Of a stretch of 64,000 nucleotides of DNA, positions 51,963 to 60,194 are shown piece after piece. A program made the translations under genes and the position numbers. Positions within the stretch are counted from its first letter, which is position 1; the number at the start of each line of letters is the position of its first letter. Under the pieces are notes generated by a model. It did no database searches and was not told the DNA's origin. It saw nothing but the letters and a program-made list of their open reading frames with translations. Where the stretch lies: assembly GCA_900314565.1 (NCBI GenBank), contig OMVU01000004.1, positions 1 to 64,000 of the forward strand, written 5' to 3'. Source of the DNA: an uncultured Eubacteriales bacterium. Its GTDB lineage: Bacteria; Bacillota; Clostridia; Lachnospirales; Lachnospiraceae.

Positions 51963-51982
51963 TAAACGTTACCGTAAACGTT
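51963..51982. promoter_or_regulatory. Paired LacI-type operators
   Basis: TAAACGTT occurs twice in direct orientation 12 bp apart (51963-51970 and 51975-51982). Each AAACGTT(T) has the central CG expected of a LacI-family site. They lie about 50 nt before the regulator's start codon, a good place for autorepression. Confidence 0.65.
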
Positions 51983-52088
51983 TCCAAAGACAATTATAGC
52001 ATCCCTTGAATAGTCTTTGTCAATAATTTTTCCAATAATTTTTCATCATTATATGTAAAAAAGATGATACTGCTGCATATATCAGACT

Positions 52089-52115
52089 CTATTGAATCTC
52101 CGACGCAGAATTCTC
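52089..52115. repeat. Repeat family C, copy 2
   Basis: CTATTGAATCTCCGACGCAG followed by AATTCTC matches 37360-37387 with one change (C for T). Unlike that copy it is not followed by a palindrome. It lies in the 750-nt gap between the LacI gene and purC. Confidence 0.65.
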
Positions 52116-52255
52116 GTAATTTCAATCATATGATTCATGACCGCACGGAAAGTGAACGTGCCCCGAAAGATCGGAAATCACGGCTGCCGCTGCTTTACCG
52201 GTCTCCGCAAAGGCCGGCGCAGCGGTCTGAATCTGCCCGGATTTGACGTTTTTAC

Positions 52256-52283
52256 TTGCTTTACAAAAAAAATGCTTTATACT
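52256..52283 (+). promoter_or_regulatory. Probable purC promoter
   Basis: TTGCTT, 16-bp spacer, TATACT on the plus strand. Transcription from about 52290 would give a leader of roughly 375 nt before purC that includes a terminator-like hairpin and the family A repeat. Confidence 0.5.
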
Positions 52284-52309
52284 GATACTGTCATACGGAA
52301 ACAGCTTGA

Positions 52310-52350
52310 CTTCCCGTGCAGGTGCTGCGGGGAGTTTTGGTTTTTTATTT
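52310..52350 (+). promoter_or_regulatory. Terminator-like hairpin in the purC leader
   Basis: CTTCCCGTGCAG and CTGCGGGGAG can pair around a short loop. They are followed by TTTTGGTTTTTTATTTT about 50-60 nt after the predicted start. It may be an attenuator or make a short leader RNA. No known purine riboswitch core was seen. Confidence 0.45.
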
Positions 52351-52390
52351 TCAACAGGCAGAAGCGAAACTGTGCGCCTGCTTTTTCAAA

Positions 52391-52637
52391 CAGGCATTTG
52401 CGAAAGTCTGTGCTTCACGGAAATTGTATGAACATTCAAACGGCTTCCGCGCCAAGAACTTCTAACATTCACTCAAGATATGGAAAAGCATTCGCAAAAA
52501 CCGTAAACTCGCTTCGCTCAGACAGTACGGTTTTTGCTCATTCCATATCTTTCGTTCATGAAGAAGTTCTAAGGCTTGTGCAGATTGTTTGAATTGTTCA
52601 AACAATTTCATTTCGCACAGAGTTTCGCAAGAGCCTG
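52391..52637. repeat. Dispersed palindromic repeat, family A, long copy with nested cruciform
   Basis: The same outer arms as at 61596-61707 (CAGGCATTTGCGAAAGTCTG ... GTTTCGCAAGAGCCTG) enclose about 170 nt. Inside is a second, nested palindrome (52454-52571): AGAACTT/AAGTTCT, AAGATATGGA/TCCATATCTT and GCAAAAACCGTA/TACGGTTTTTGC. The right end is only 29 nt from the purC start, so it forms most of that gene's leader. Confidence 0.8.
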
Positions 52638-52666
52638 ACTTTATTTTAAGACAGAAAGGAATCACG

Positions 52667-53536
52667 ATGAAAGAATACACTCCGGTAAAAGAGGGCAAGG
52701 TCCGCGAGATCTACGATCTTGGAAATGAACTCGTCATGGTCGCCACAGACCGCATCTCCGCCTTCGACGTCATCCTGAAGAACAAAATCACGAAGAAAGG
52801 GACTGTCCTCACTCAGATGTCAAAATTCTGGTTCGATTACACAAAGGACATCCTTCCGAACCACATGATCAGCGTCGATCCGGAGGATATGCCGGAGTTC
52901 TTCCGCGGAGAAGATTACTGCGGGAACAGCATGCTCGTAAAAAAACTCACCATGCTTCCGATCGAATGCATCGTGCGCGGCTACATCACGGGCAGCGGCT
53001 GGGCAAGCTATAAAAAGAACGGCACCGTCTGCGGAATCAAGCTGCCGGAAGGCCTTTCAGAGTGCGACAAACTGCCGGAGCCGATCTACACGCCGAGCAC
53101 AAAGGCTGAAATCGGCGACCACGATGAAAATATCAGCTTTGAGCAGAGCATCGACGTTCTGGAAAAGCAGTTCCCCGGACACGGCGTCGAATACGCCGAG
53201 AAGCTCCGCGACTGCACGATCGCGCTCTACAAGAAGTGTGCGGATTACGCGCTCTCCCGCGGGATCATCATCGCGGATACAAAGTTCGAGTTCGGTCTGG
53301 ACGAAGACGGAAATGTCATCCTCGGCGACGAAATGCTCACCCCGGACTCCAGCCGCTTCTGGCCGCTTCTTGGATATGAGCCGGGCCATGGCCAGCCGTC
53401 CTTCGACAAGCAGTTCGTCCGTGACTGGCTGAAGGCAAATCCGGACAGCGATTATGACCTTCCGCAGGATGTCATTGACAGGACGATCGAAAAGTATAAG
53501 GAAGCGTATCATCTGCTGACGGGAGAAGAGCTGTAA
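52667..53536 (+). CDS. purC: Phosphoribosylaminoimidazole-succinocarboxamide synthase
   Basis: 289 residues starting MKEYTPVKEGKVREIYDLG. ATDRISAFDVILKNKITKKG, ECIVRGYITGSGWASYKKNG and the C-terminal IIADTKFEFGLDEDGN and LTPDSSRFWP are diagnostic of SAICAR synthase, which ligates aspartate to CAIR with ATP in purine synthesis. ATG 52667 has an AGAAAGGA site; an upstream in-frame ATG lies in the repeat. It stands alone rather than in a pur operon. Confidence 0.96.
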   Translation: MKEYTPVKEGKVREIYDLGNELVMVATDRISAFDVILKNKITKKGTVLTQMSKFWFDYTKDILPNHMISVDPEDMPEFFRGEDYCGNSMLVKKLTMLPIECIVRGYITGSGWASYKKNGTVCGIKLPEGLSECDKLPEPIYTPSTKAEIGDHDENISFEQSIDVLEKQFPGHGVEYAEKLRDCTIALYKKCADYALSRGIIIADTKFEFGLDEDGNVILGDEMLTPDSSRFWPLLGYEPGHGQPSFDKQFVRDWLKANPDSDYDLPQDVIDRTIEKYKEAYHLLTGEEL

Positions 53537-53643
53537 AACAGTTCTCCCTGCGATCCGGGAAAATCTTTCCTTCAGGATATTGACGGGGCGATGAAGGCAT
53601 TTCTCCATGCAATCCGGAAAATGCCGGCGATGGCAGAGAGCCG

Positions 53644-53687
53644 AAAAAAAAGCGATGGGACTCATATCGGATCCCATCGCTCTTTTT
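53644..53687. terminator. Bidirectional terminator after purC
   Basis: AGCGATGGGA and TCCCATCGCT form a perfect 10-bp stem with A8 before and TCTTTTTCTTTT after. It serves purC on the plus strand and the decarboxylase-family gene on the minus strand. Confidence 0.9.
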
Positions 53688-53778
53688 CTTTTACTATGCA
53701 TTTAAGTTTTTGCAACCGGAAAATGCTCTGCCGGAACAAATGGTACGCATGTTTAAGCACGCGAACACTTTCGGGAAC

Positions 53779-55257
53779 TCAATTTTCCGATCGGACGCAG
53801 GAAATTCTTCCGTTATCCACTCCCATCACGGAATATCCCCTGTCTGTCCACATTCCTATGTCCCTGATCACCTCTTTTGTGATCATCTCCCCCGGTACGA
53901 TGAGCGGCGCGTCCGGCGGATAGAGGATCACGAAATCCCCGGAGATCCGATTCTCTGCCTCCCGGAGAGGAAGCATCTCACACGGAGCATCGACGGCTTC
54001 ACAGATCCTTAATATCGGAGCCGGCATCCCATGTATTCCCGTTTCCACGGCAGGATCATGGTCTGCTGCCGGTCCGGATTTCTCAAAAATCCCGATTTCC
54101 GAAGAGGCTGCTGCTTTCAGACCCGTCCAATGTTCCTCACGGTCAAGCTCCCGCAGCGCCGCAGCAAGCCTCTCAAATCCTTCCTCCGTGTCCGCCGGCG
54201 ACGTCATCGCGAGCACGTAACCCGGCGCACGCATCTCCATCTGCAGATGATAGCGCTCCCGCAGCACGTCATAAAGGGCATTTCCATCGGCGGTCAGGAT
54301 CACGAGCTTACCGGGATCCATCTCTGTCCCCGCAGGGAAGGGCGGAAGCTCGTCATCGCTTCGAAGGATCGAATCTTCCCCGCCTGCCAGTGCAAAGTTC
54401 TTAAGTCCGGAAAGTTCTCTTCGGATTTTCCGAAGCCGGTCTGCGTAGTCCGAAAAAGCCTCCGCCCCCTGCTCATACAGAAAATGAAGAGCCCCCGTGA
54501 TCGACGCGAGCAGCACGTAGGACGGACTCGATGTCTCATAGATATCCATGAAAAAATGGAGCCTTTTCGAGGACACCCTCCCGGTCACATTGTGGATCAG
54601 GGCTGTCTGCGTCATCGCAGGCAGCGTCTTATGCGTGCTCATGACAACAAGATCCGCGCCGAGCCGGACCGCCGATTCCGGAAAATAAGGATGAATGCCG
54701 AGATGCGCTCCGTGCGCCCCGTCCACGATCAGGCACGCACCCCTCCTGTGGGCAAAACGGGCCCAGGCCGCGATATCACGGATACATCCTTCGTACCCGG
54801 GACTCATGATAATGACCGCATCGATCTTCTCCTCCGCACCCTCCCCGTCTCCGGGTTCTTCCTCCGGCGGAGCGCAGACTCCCTCCCCGATATACGATAC
54901 ATGAAGCTTACGAAGGTAAGCCGCATGATAGACGGACATATGGCTCGTCCGCTCGATCAGGATCCTTCCGCCCTCCGGTACCGCTGCCGACACTGCTGCC
55001 AGCATCCCGCAGGTCGACCCGTTCACAGAAAAAATCGTCTCCCGGGCACCGTAAAAGGCAGCTGCGCTCTTCATTTCCTCCGAAAGGATCTCCTGCGCGT
55101 CGTGCAGATTGTCAAATCCGTCGATCTCCGTGATATCGATTGCCCCGGCCTCCGCCGGCCATCCCGGCGTGAGGCGGCGCTTATGACCGGGCATATGAAA
55201 GGCGTACGCATCGGATTCCGCGTACGCCTTTAATAAATTCTCAAGTCTTCTCTTCAT
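53779..55257 (-). CDS. Orn/Lys/Arg-decarboxylase-family PLP enzyme
   Basis: 492 residues. The N-terminal YAFHMPGHKRRL, DITEIDGFDNLHDAQEIL, FSVNGSTCGMLAAVSA, LIVDGAHGAHLG and the PLP Lys in VMSTHKTLPAMTQTALIH match the major domain of the fold-type-I Orn/Lys/Arg decarboxylase family (SpeA/YaaO-like). It would decarboxylate a basic amino acid to a polyamine precursor. The C-terminal domain is present. In many Firmicutes this gene sits near tmk/holB; here it lies about 15 kb away. Substrate specificity is not assignable. Confidence 0.88.
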   Translation of the reverse strand: MKRRLENLLKAYAESDAYAFHMPGHKRRLTPGWPAEAGAIDITEIDGFDNLHDAQEILSEEMKSAAAFYGARETIFSVNGSTCGMLAAVSAAVPEGGRILIERTSHMSVYHAAYLRKLHVSYIGEGVCAPPEEEPGDGEGAEEKIDAVIIMSPGYEGCIRDIAAWARFAHRRGACLIVDGAHGAHLGIHPYFPESAVRLGADLVVMSTHKTLPAMTQTALIHNVTGRVSSKRLHFFMDIYETSSPSYVLLASITGALHFLYEQGAEAFSDYADRLRKIRRELSGLKNFALAGGEDSILRSDDELPPFPAGTEMDPGKLVILTADGNALYDVLRERYHLQMEMRAPGYVLAMTSPADTEEGFERLAAALRELDREEHWTGLKAAASSEIGIFEKSGPAADHDPAVETGIHGMPAPILRICEAVDAPCEMLPLREAENRISGDFVILYPPDAPLIVPGEMITKEVIRDIGMWTDRGYSVMGVDNGRISCVRSEN

Positions 55258-55394
55258 ATAAAAAATCCCTGTCTGTACAGCACAGTATCCTGAACGAAGT
55301 TTTCCTTCGGATCACGTCGCCCCTGTGCACTGCTGTGATCAGAGAGCTCTCTTTCGCAGCGGGAAGCATCTCTCCCGAAGGATTTGCGCCCGGT

Positions 55395-56135
55395 TCACTC
55401 TATATCCCGGTATTCGATTGCACGGTCGATTGCGCGGTTCAGCTTCCGGAAATCGCGGAGCGCCTGAATCCCGATGCCGCCGATCTTCCGAACATTCACG
55501 GTACTCTTTCCTCCCTGCCTCGGCCGGAACGTGACCGGGATCGAGAGGATTCTTGCCCCGACTTTTCCGAAAATCGCCATGACCGCGATATTTGTCAGAT
55601 TGAAATCCGGAGGAACAAGGCCGATCCACTTCCGAAGCGTTTCCGCCTTCATGAGCCTGTACGGAACATTTACATCCCGCAGATCGAGCCCAAAAGTAAG
55701 CTTCACCGTCCCGCGGAGGACCGTGGTAATGACCTTTCTTGAAAAGCCGTCCTGCCGTCCGCGCCGCCAGCCCGCGATCAGATCGTACTCATTCCGCCTC
55801 TCCCAGAAGGGTTCGAACTCCTCCGGCAGCGTCTGCCCGTCCGAGTCCGTCTGGAAAATGAAATCCGCCCCCTCGTGAAGCGCATATTTATAACCGTAGA
55901 GGACCGTCGCGCCGTGTCCCTTATTTTCCTTTGTGAGCGGCACGAGAAGCGGCCTCGTCTTCGCAGCTTCCTGCATGATTTCAAGCGTGCGGTCCCTGCT
56001 CCCGTCATCTATGATCACGAGCCTCGACTGCCCTCCGCCATTATGCTTTTCAATGATCGGGTACCAGCTCTCAATGACATCCCCGATGTTGGCCTCCTCG
56101 TTGTAGGCCGGTATGACAATATATAAAATATCCAT
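55395..56135 (-). CDS. Family 2 glycosyltransferase
   Basis: 246 residues starting MDILYIVIPAYNEEANIGDV. LVIIDDGSRDRTLEI, FIFQTDSDGQTLPEEF (DxD metal site) and the late RPRQGGKSTVNVRK are typical of GT2 polyprenol-phosphate glycosyltransferases. No C-terminal membrane helices are present, so it may work with a partner. ATG 56135 has CAGGAGAAGA before it; in-frame codons upstream to 56366 lack a site and are rejected. It lies between the decarboxylase-family gene and the large surface protein on the same strand. Confidence 0.85.
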   Translation of the reverse strand: MDILYIVIPAYNEEANIGDVIESWYPIIEKHNGGGQSRLVIIDDGSRDRTLEIMQEAAKTRPLLVPLTKENKGHGATVLYGYKYALHEGADFIFQTDSDGQTLPEEFEPFWERRNEYDLIAGWRRGRQDGFSRKVITTVLRGTVKLTFGLDLRDVNVPYRLMKAETLRKWIGLVPPDFNLTNIAVMAIFGKVGARILSIPVTFRPRQGGKSTVNVRKIGGIGIQALRDFRKLNRAIDRAIEYRDIE

Positions 56136-56313
56136 TCTTCTCCTGTCTGTCAGGCCCTGGACCGGAAGCATGCTTCCGACACGGCCTGTGACTTCCTTTC
56201 GCACGATTTCAGCATCAAATGCTGCTCTTCGGAAGAATCTTGCTCCACACTGAACCTGGAATATATATGATAGCACATCTTTGCAGAGAGGAAAACAATC
56301 ATTTAAGGGGAAT
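56136..56313. other. Intergenic region upstream of the GT2 gene
   Basis: About 180 nt between the surface-protein terminator and the GT2 start. It contains no convincing gene or repeat; a promoter for the GT2 gene is expected here, but no clear pair of boxes was seen. Confidence 0.4.
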
Positions 56314-56353
56314 AAAAAGCAGGAGGAGAGGTTTCTGGCCTCTCTTCCTGCTC
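56314..56353 (-). terminator. Terminator of the surface-protein gene
   Basis: Minus strand GCAGGAAGAGAGG and CCTCTCCTCCTGC pair with one mismatch around a short loop and run into TTTTTATT. It lies about 90 nt after the surface-protein stop. Confidence 0.85.
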
Positions 56354-56442
56354 TATATACTGTCATTACTTTTCACATGACTTTTCCCGACCGGTTTCCA
56401 TCCGGCTCAGGTCAGCCATCGATCCCGCTTCCGGTCTCAGAA

Positions 56443-59400
56443 TCAGGATCTCCCGTTCCTTCTCCTGCGCATCAGGACGACCCCGATGGTCGCAGCCGCT
56501 GCCGTAAGCAGTACAGCCCAGACGACGGCATTTGTATTATCGCCCGTCTTCGGCGATTTTTTCGCGGTCGTCTTCGCGGATGTGCCGGAACTCTTCGTGC
56601 TGCCGGCTTTCTGTGTGCTGCTCTTTTGTGTGTCGGTCTTTGGAGTATCCTTCTTTTCAGTACCCTTCTTATCCGTCTGATCGTCTGCCGGAGCCGTCTC
56701 TTTTTCCGTCACAGTAAAGCGCACGGTGACATCATCGGCATCATCGAACATTGCCGTAAGCGAATGCTCTCCCTTGGACAATGTCTCCAGATACGCCGGC
56801 TTCAGGTTGACAACAACGCTCCCGGACTCTGCGGTATAGTCGGCTGTGTCAGCTGCTTTCCCATCTACCAGAATGCCCGTGAAGTGGGAGAAGGCCGTCT
56901 CGTCATTTACATTGCGCTTGAACACGAACCGGAGAGACTCTGTGCTGCCTTTTTCCCGGGAGCTTCCATCTCCCTCAGTATTGCGGTACTCTACAGAAAG
57001 ATGCGGGATAGCCCTCGTCTCTTTCTCCGGGCAGCGTGTACAGGTCCTGGTCTCCTCTCCGTCTTCCGTCTCGGTCGGCTCTTTGGTAATTTCCCATGCG
57101 CCCCAGTCGTGGCCGAGCGCCGGATCAGTTACCTCCGTGCGGGAAATTTCCGCACCGCATCCTGTGCAGTAGATGACTTCGTCATGGCTGCCTGCTTCGG
57201 TGCATGTAGCCCCGATCTCGTTCTCTTTGACCGCATCGCCCGGAATGTGCTCGACTGCCACCCTGACAAGAACGCCAATACCCGCAAAGTGCGGACCTGC
57301 GCTTACGAGCTCGCCTCCGCTCACGGTGATCTGCGCGTCGTCAGCAAAATAGTAATGGAAATCTGCGGCCAGCTGGATCGCGGCCAGATATTGGATACCG
57401 CCTTTGAGCGCACCTTCATACGGTACAAGCGGATCGGCGTCCTCGCACCATACCGGAGTACCATCAAGGGTGCACTCGCCTGTCAGGACGGAAACCGCCG
57501 GGGCATCGGTACTGCCGCAGACAGGAGTGGCGACAGAAATCGAAGCAGCACCGAGTTCCTTGAACATTACAACATAAATGTCTGTGCTGTTCTCAATAAC
57601 GTAATCGTAGCCGATGCAGTCATCGTAGAAATCATTCTCATCAGAAAAGCTGTCGAACGGATGAAGCGAGCGATAACCGAAGTCCGCGTAGCCATCCTTA
57701 CTGAAAATGTCATCATAGGGCTGTCCGGCAGCCGTCAAAGCATCGTCGAGCCGGGTGCCCGGCTTGGTCTCAATCGAAATCGGCTGCATGAGGTCCACAC
57801 CGTCTGCAGATGACCAGTGCAGGGTAATCGTCGCTGTGCTCGGATCCACACTCGTATACTCTGCCACGAGCGTCACATCATACTGCCAGCTATGAAGGTA
57901 CCCGCCGTCAATGATCATCAACGTGTAGACGTCTCCCGCACTGTCCTGACCATCAGTGAAGTATGTATAAGTCCGATCATCCTTGAAATCCTTGATTGCA
58001 GGGTCTGAGACCGTTTCGCTGACCGTCTTCACGGCACTCTCTCCGGCGTACTCCCCGGCTTTCTTTGCCGCAGCTTCCTTTGCCTCCGTGATCATGGCAT
58101 TGACGGTCACGTTGGATGGCTCTGTGAAGGCGGAAGCGGTGACTTCGTCAAATACGACCTCCGTGCGCTCCTCTCCCGTACGGGTATCCCTGAGAATGAG
58201 ATGACCGACTACATCCGTAACACTTCGGTCGACAGAATTATCGAGCCTCTGGATCTCCCGATAATGCCACACCGCCTTGACCACGGTGTCTTTCGTTACC
58301 GTGAACGACTCACCCAAGCTCAGGTACTTGCCGTCCACAGCCCACTTATAGAAGACCCGATCCGGGTTACTGTGACTGAAAGTGCATTCCGGAGGTGTGA
58401 AACTCTCTCCATCGTCCACAGTATACGGCTTCATTTCTCCGTAGCCTGTACCGGGATCGAAGGAAACTGTGTGGGTCACGGCCTGATTCTTCTCGAACAC
58501 GGCGCACACGTAACGCAGCGGTTCTGAATCGCCTGCCACGACAGTCTGTCCGGGCTTGTAGGTAAAGCTGTCCGCAGTCGAAATCGGACTGCCTTCCCAT
58601 GCCAGAGTTTCACCCGGCCCCCATTCAATATTCACATGATACCAGCCTACAAAATGAAAACCCTCGTCTGCCTGCTGGTATACCGTACACTCGTCACCCT
58701 TGTAGAACGGAAGGATCTCGCCGGCGACAAAATTCGTGCCGTCCTTCGCTGTAATATCGGGATATATATCGTAGCTCGGCTCATATTTGACCGCTACCTT
58801 GCCTCCCTGCGCGGAGCTGTCCGGACCGATGACCTCTGTGTTGCCGACCCACATCTGCACCTGATCACCCTGCGGTGATTCATCCACATCGAACACGGCG
58901 CAGATATAGGGCCTTGTCAGGCTGATGGGCGCATCGAACTCATAGACGCTGTCTGTCGTGAGCGGCTCGCCCGTATAGGGCTTTCCCTCCGCCCGATCAG
59001 GATCTCCCTGGTACCATCCGAGGAATTTGTAGCCGTCAGCGGGATATGCCTCCAGATAAACGTCGCTGCCGTCCTCCACGAAGTTATTGGAGGAAGACGT
59101 TCTTGAAGGAGATCCTTCCATACCGGCATAATCCACCCAGTAGCTGCCGCCTTTGTTCGAGGTACCCTCAGCGTCGGAGATGAGCACTCCGAAGAAGGAT
59201 GTCTGGGCAGCCACCCTGACAGCAATGATGATCTCCGCATAGGAGTGTGCACCGCCGTCAACGTCCGTCCAGTTCATGATCCAGGAGCTCTTCAGTTCGC
59301 CGCCCTCTGCTTCGAATGAGGTCCCGTCGCTTCCCTGCCGGAAGAAATACCCCTCCTCAGAGGAAGCGGATGCCTTGATGTAGTATGTCTCGCCTGCAGC

Positions 59401-60006
59401 GAAGGTCACGGTGGATCCAAGTTCGTTACCTTCCTCGTCGCACCAGTTCGCCGTTGTGATGTGATAGCCGCTGTCAAGCGCAAAGACGCGCGGGGCCGAT
59501 TCTGTGGTATCACCTGCATGGGGAACGACGACTCCGACAACTACGGAGTCGACCGGCGTAAGGTCTGACACCGACTTGGGAGCTCCCACCAGCCCGGCAT
59601 CTGCTCCTGCCGACGTTTTCGGCATCGGGGTCTTTTCCGTCCCGGATTCGGAGACAGGATTTTTTCCGCTTTCCCCGTCAGGAGTAACCACCTTTTCCTC
59701 CGGCGCTTTCGCACCGGCTTCTTCGACGTTCCCGGAAGGCTCGTGCGCCTCATTCGACTCTGTTGTTCCGGATTCCCCGTCTGTCTGCGCCGCGACTTCT
59801 GCAGCGGCCGTCCCGGCTTCCGCATACTGCTCCTCATGTTCGGACGGGATTTCAGCTTCCTCTGCTGCCTGAGCAGCTTCCACCGTCTCCACCACGGGTA
59901 CAGCTTCTCCTGCCGCAGTAACGTCTTCTGACGCAGCGACAGTCTGCGGGATCTGACACAGGATCATGCCCAGAGCCACAAGCACAGCACATATCTTTCG
60001 TTTCAT
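56443..60006 (-). CDS. Large sortase-anchored surface protein
   Basis: 1187 residues. Signal peptide 1-25 (MKRKICAVLVALGMILCQIP) is followed by a Glu/Ala/Thr-rich stretch to about 150. Several bacterial-repeat (InlB/Flg_new-like) domains follow: YKFLGWYQGDPDRAEGKPY, FHFVGWYHVNIEWGPGETL and HTVSFDPGTGYGEMKPYTV. A Cys-rich GCTGCGAEI-like part occurs near 960 (CTEAGSHDEVIYCTGCGAEI). A Lys/Thr/Ser-rich wall spacer and a C-terminal sorting signal SPKTGD near 1151 complete it, with a helix and RRRRNGRS. The motif is a variant of LPxTG with Ser in place of Leu. It is probably wall-anchored and mediates contact with host or matrix. The luxR-type gene upstream and the palindrome between them suggest dedicated control. 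Confidence 0.9.
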   Translation of the reverse strand: MKRKICAVLVALGMILCQIPQTVAASEDVTAAGEAVPVVETVEAAQAAEEAEIPSEHEEQYAEAGTAAAEVAAQTDGESGTTESNEAHEPSGNVEEAGAKAPEEKVVTPDGESGKNPVSESGTEKTPMPKTSAGADAGLVGAPKSVSDLTPVDSVVVGVVVPHAGDTTESAPRVFALDSGYHITTANWCDEEGNELGSTVTFAAGETYYIKASASSEEGYFFRQGSDGTSFEAEGGELKSSWIMNWTDVDGGAHSYAEIIIAVRVAAQTSFFGVLISDAEGTSNKGGSYWVDYAGMEGSPSRTSSSNNFVEDGSDVYLEAYPADGYKFLGWYQGDPDRAEGKPYTGEPLTTDSVYEFDAPISLTRPYICAVFDVDESPQGDQVQMWVGNTEVIGPDSSAQGGKVAVKYEPSYDIYPDITAKDGTNFVAGEILPFYKGDECTVYQQADEGFHFVGWYHVNIEWGPGETLAWEGSPISTADSFTYKPGQTVVAGDSEPLRYVCAVFEKNQAVTHTVSFDPGTGYGEMKPYTVDDGESFTPPECTFSHSNPDRVFYKWAVDGKYLSLGESFTVTKDTVVKAVWHYREIQRLDNSVDRSVTDVVGHLILRDTRTGEERTEVVFDEVTASAFTEPSNVTVNAMITEAKEAAAKKAGEYAGESAVKTVSETVSDPAIKDFKDDRTYTYFTDGQDSAGDVYTLMIIDGGYLHSWQYDVTLVAEYTSVDPSTATITLHWSSADGVDLMQPISIETKPGTRLDDALTAAGQPYDDIFSKDGYADFGYRSLHPFDSFSDENDFYDDCIGYDYVIENSTDIYVVMFKELGAASISVATPVCGSTDAPAVSVLTGECTLDGTPVWCEDADPLVPYEGALKGGIQYLAAIQLAADFHYYFADDAQITVSGGELVSAGPHFAGIGVLVRVAVEHIPGDAVKENEIGATCTEAGSHDEVIYCTGCGAEISRTEVTDPALGHDWGAWEITKEPTETEDGEETRTCTRCPEKETRAIPHLSVEYRNTEGDGSSREKGSTESLRFVFKRNVNDETAFSHFTGILVDGKAADTADYTAESGSVVVNLKPAYLETLSKGEHSLTAMFDDADDVTVRFTVTEKETAPADDQTDKKGTEKKDTPKTDTQKSSTQKAGSTKSSGTSAKTTAKKSPKTGDNTNAVVWAVLLTAAAATIGVVLMRRRRNGRS

Positions 60007-60027
60007 TTTGACACCTGCCCTTCAAAA

Positions 60028-60071
60028 ATAGTGTATAGCTGTATGAGTATACTCATACAGCTATACACTAT
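60028..60071. promoter_or_regulatory. Perfect 44-bp palindrome upstream of the surface-protein gene
   Basis: ATAGTGTATAGCTGTATGAG followed by TA, then the exact reverse complement, with no loop (centre between 60049 and 60050). It lies 22 nt before the start codon of the surface-protein gene and 123 nt after the luxR-type stop. It may be a double operator, or a transcript hairpin acting as terminator or translation block. Perfect symmetry over 22 bp per arm is striking. Confidence 0.85.
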
Positions 60072-60194
60072 CTTCCCGACCGGCCGGGTCTCAAGTAAGT
60101 TTCCGGCCAGTCGGGGCATTTTTCAGGGTAAGGTTTAGGTAAGGTAGGGGTAAACTGCCGGTTTACCGCCTGTTTTGGCCCGCCATTTCCTGTT

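Noticed and set aside
52290-52400. Purine riboswitch before purC
   Set aside because: The conserved three-way junction and loop sequences of the purine aptamer could not be found.
56281-57813. 510-codon plus-strand open frame opposite the surface-protein gene
   Set aside because: Antisense to a gene with a signal peptide and sorting signal. It begins inside a terminator and shows no domain or ribosome site.
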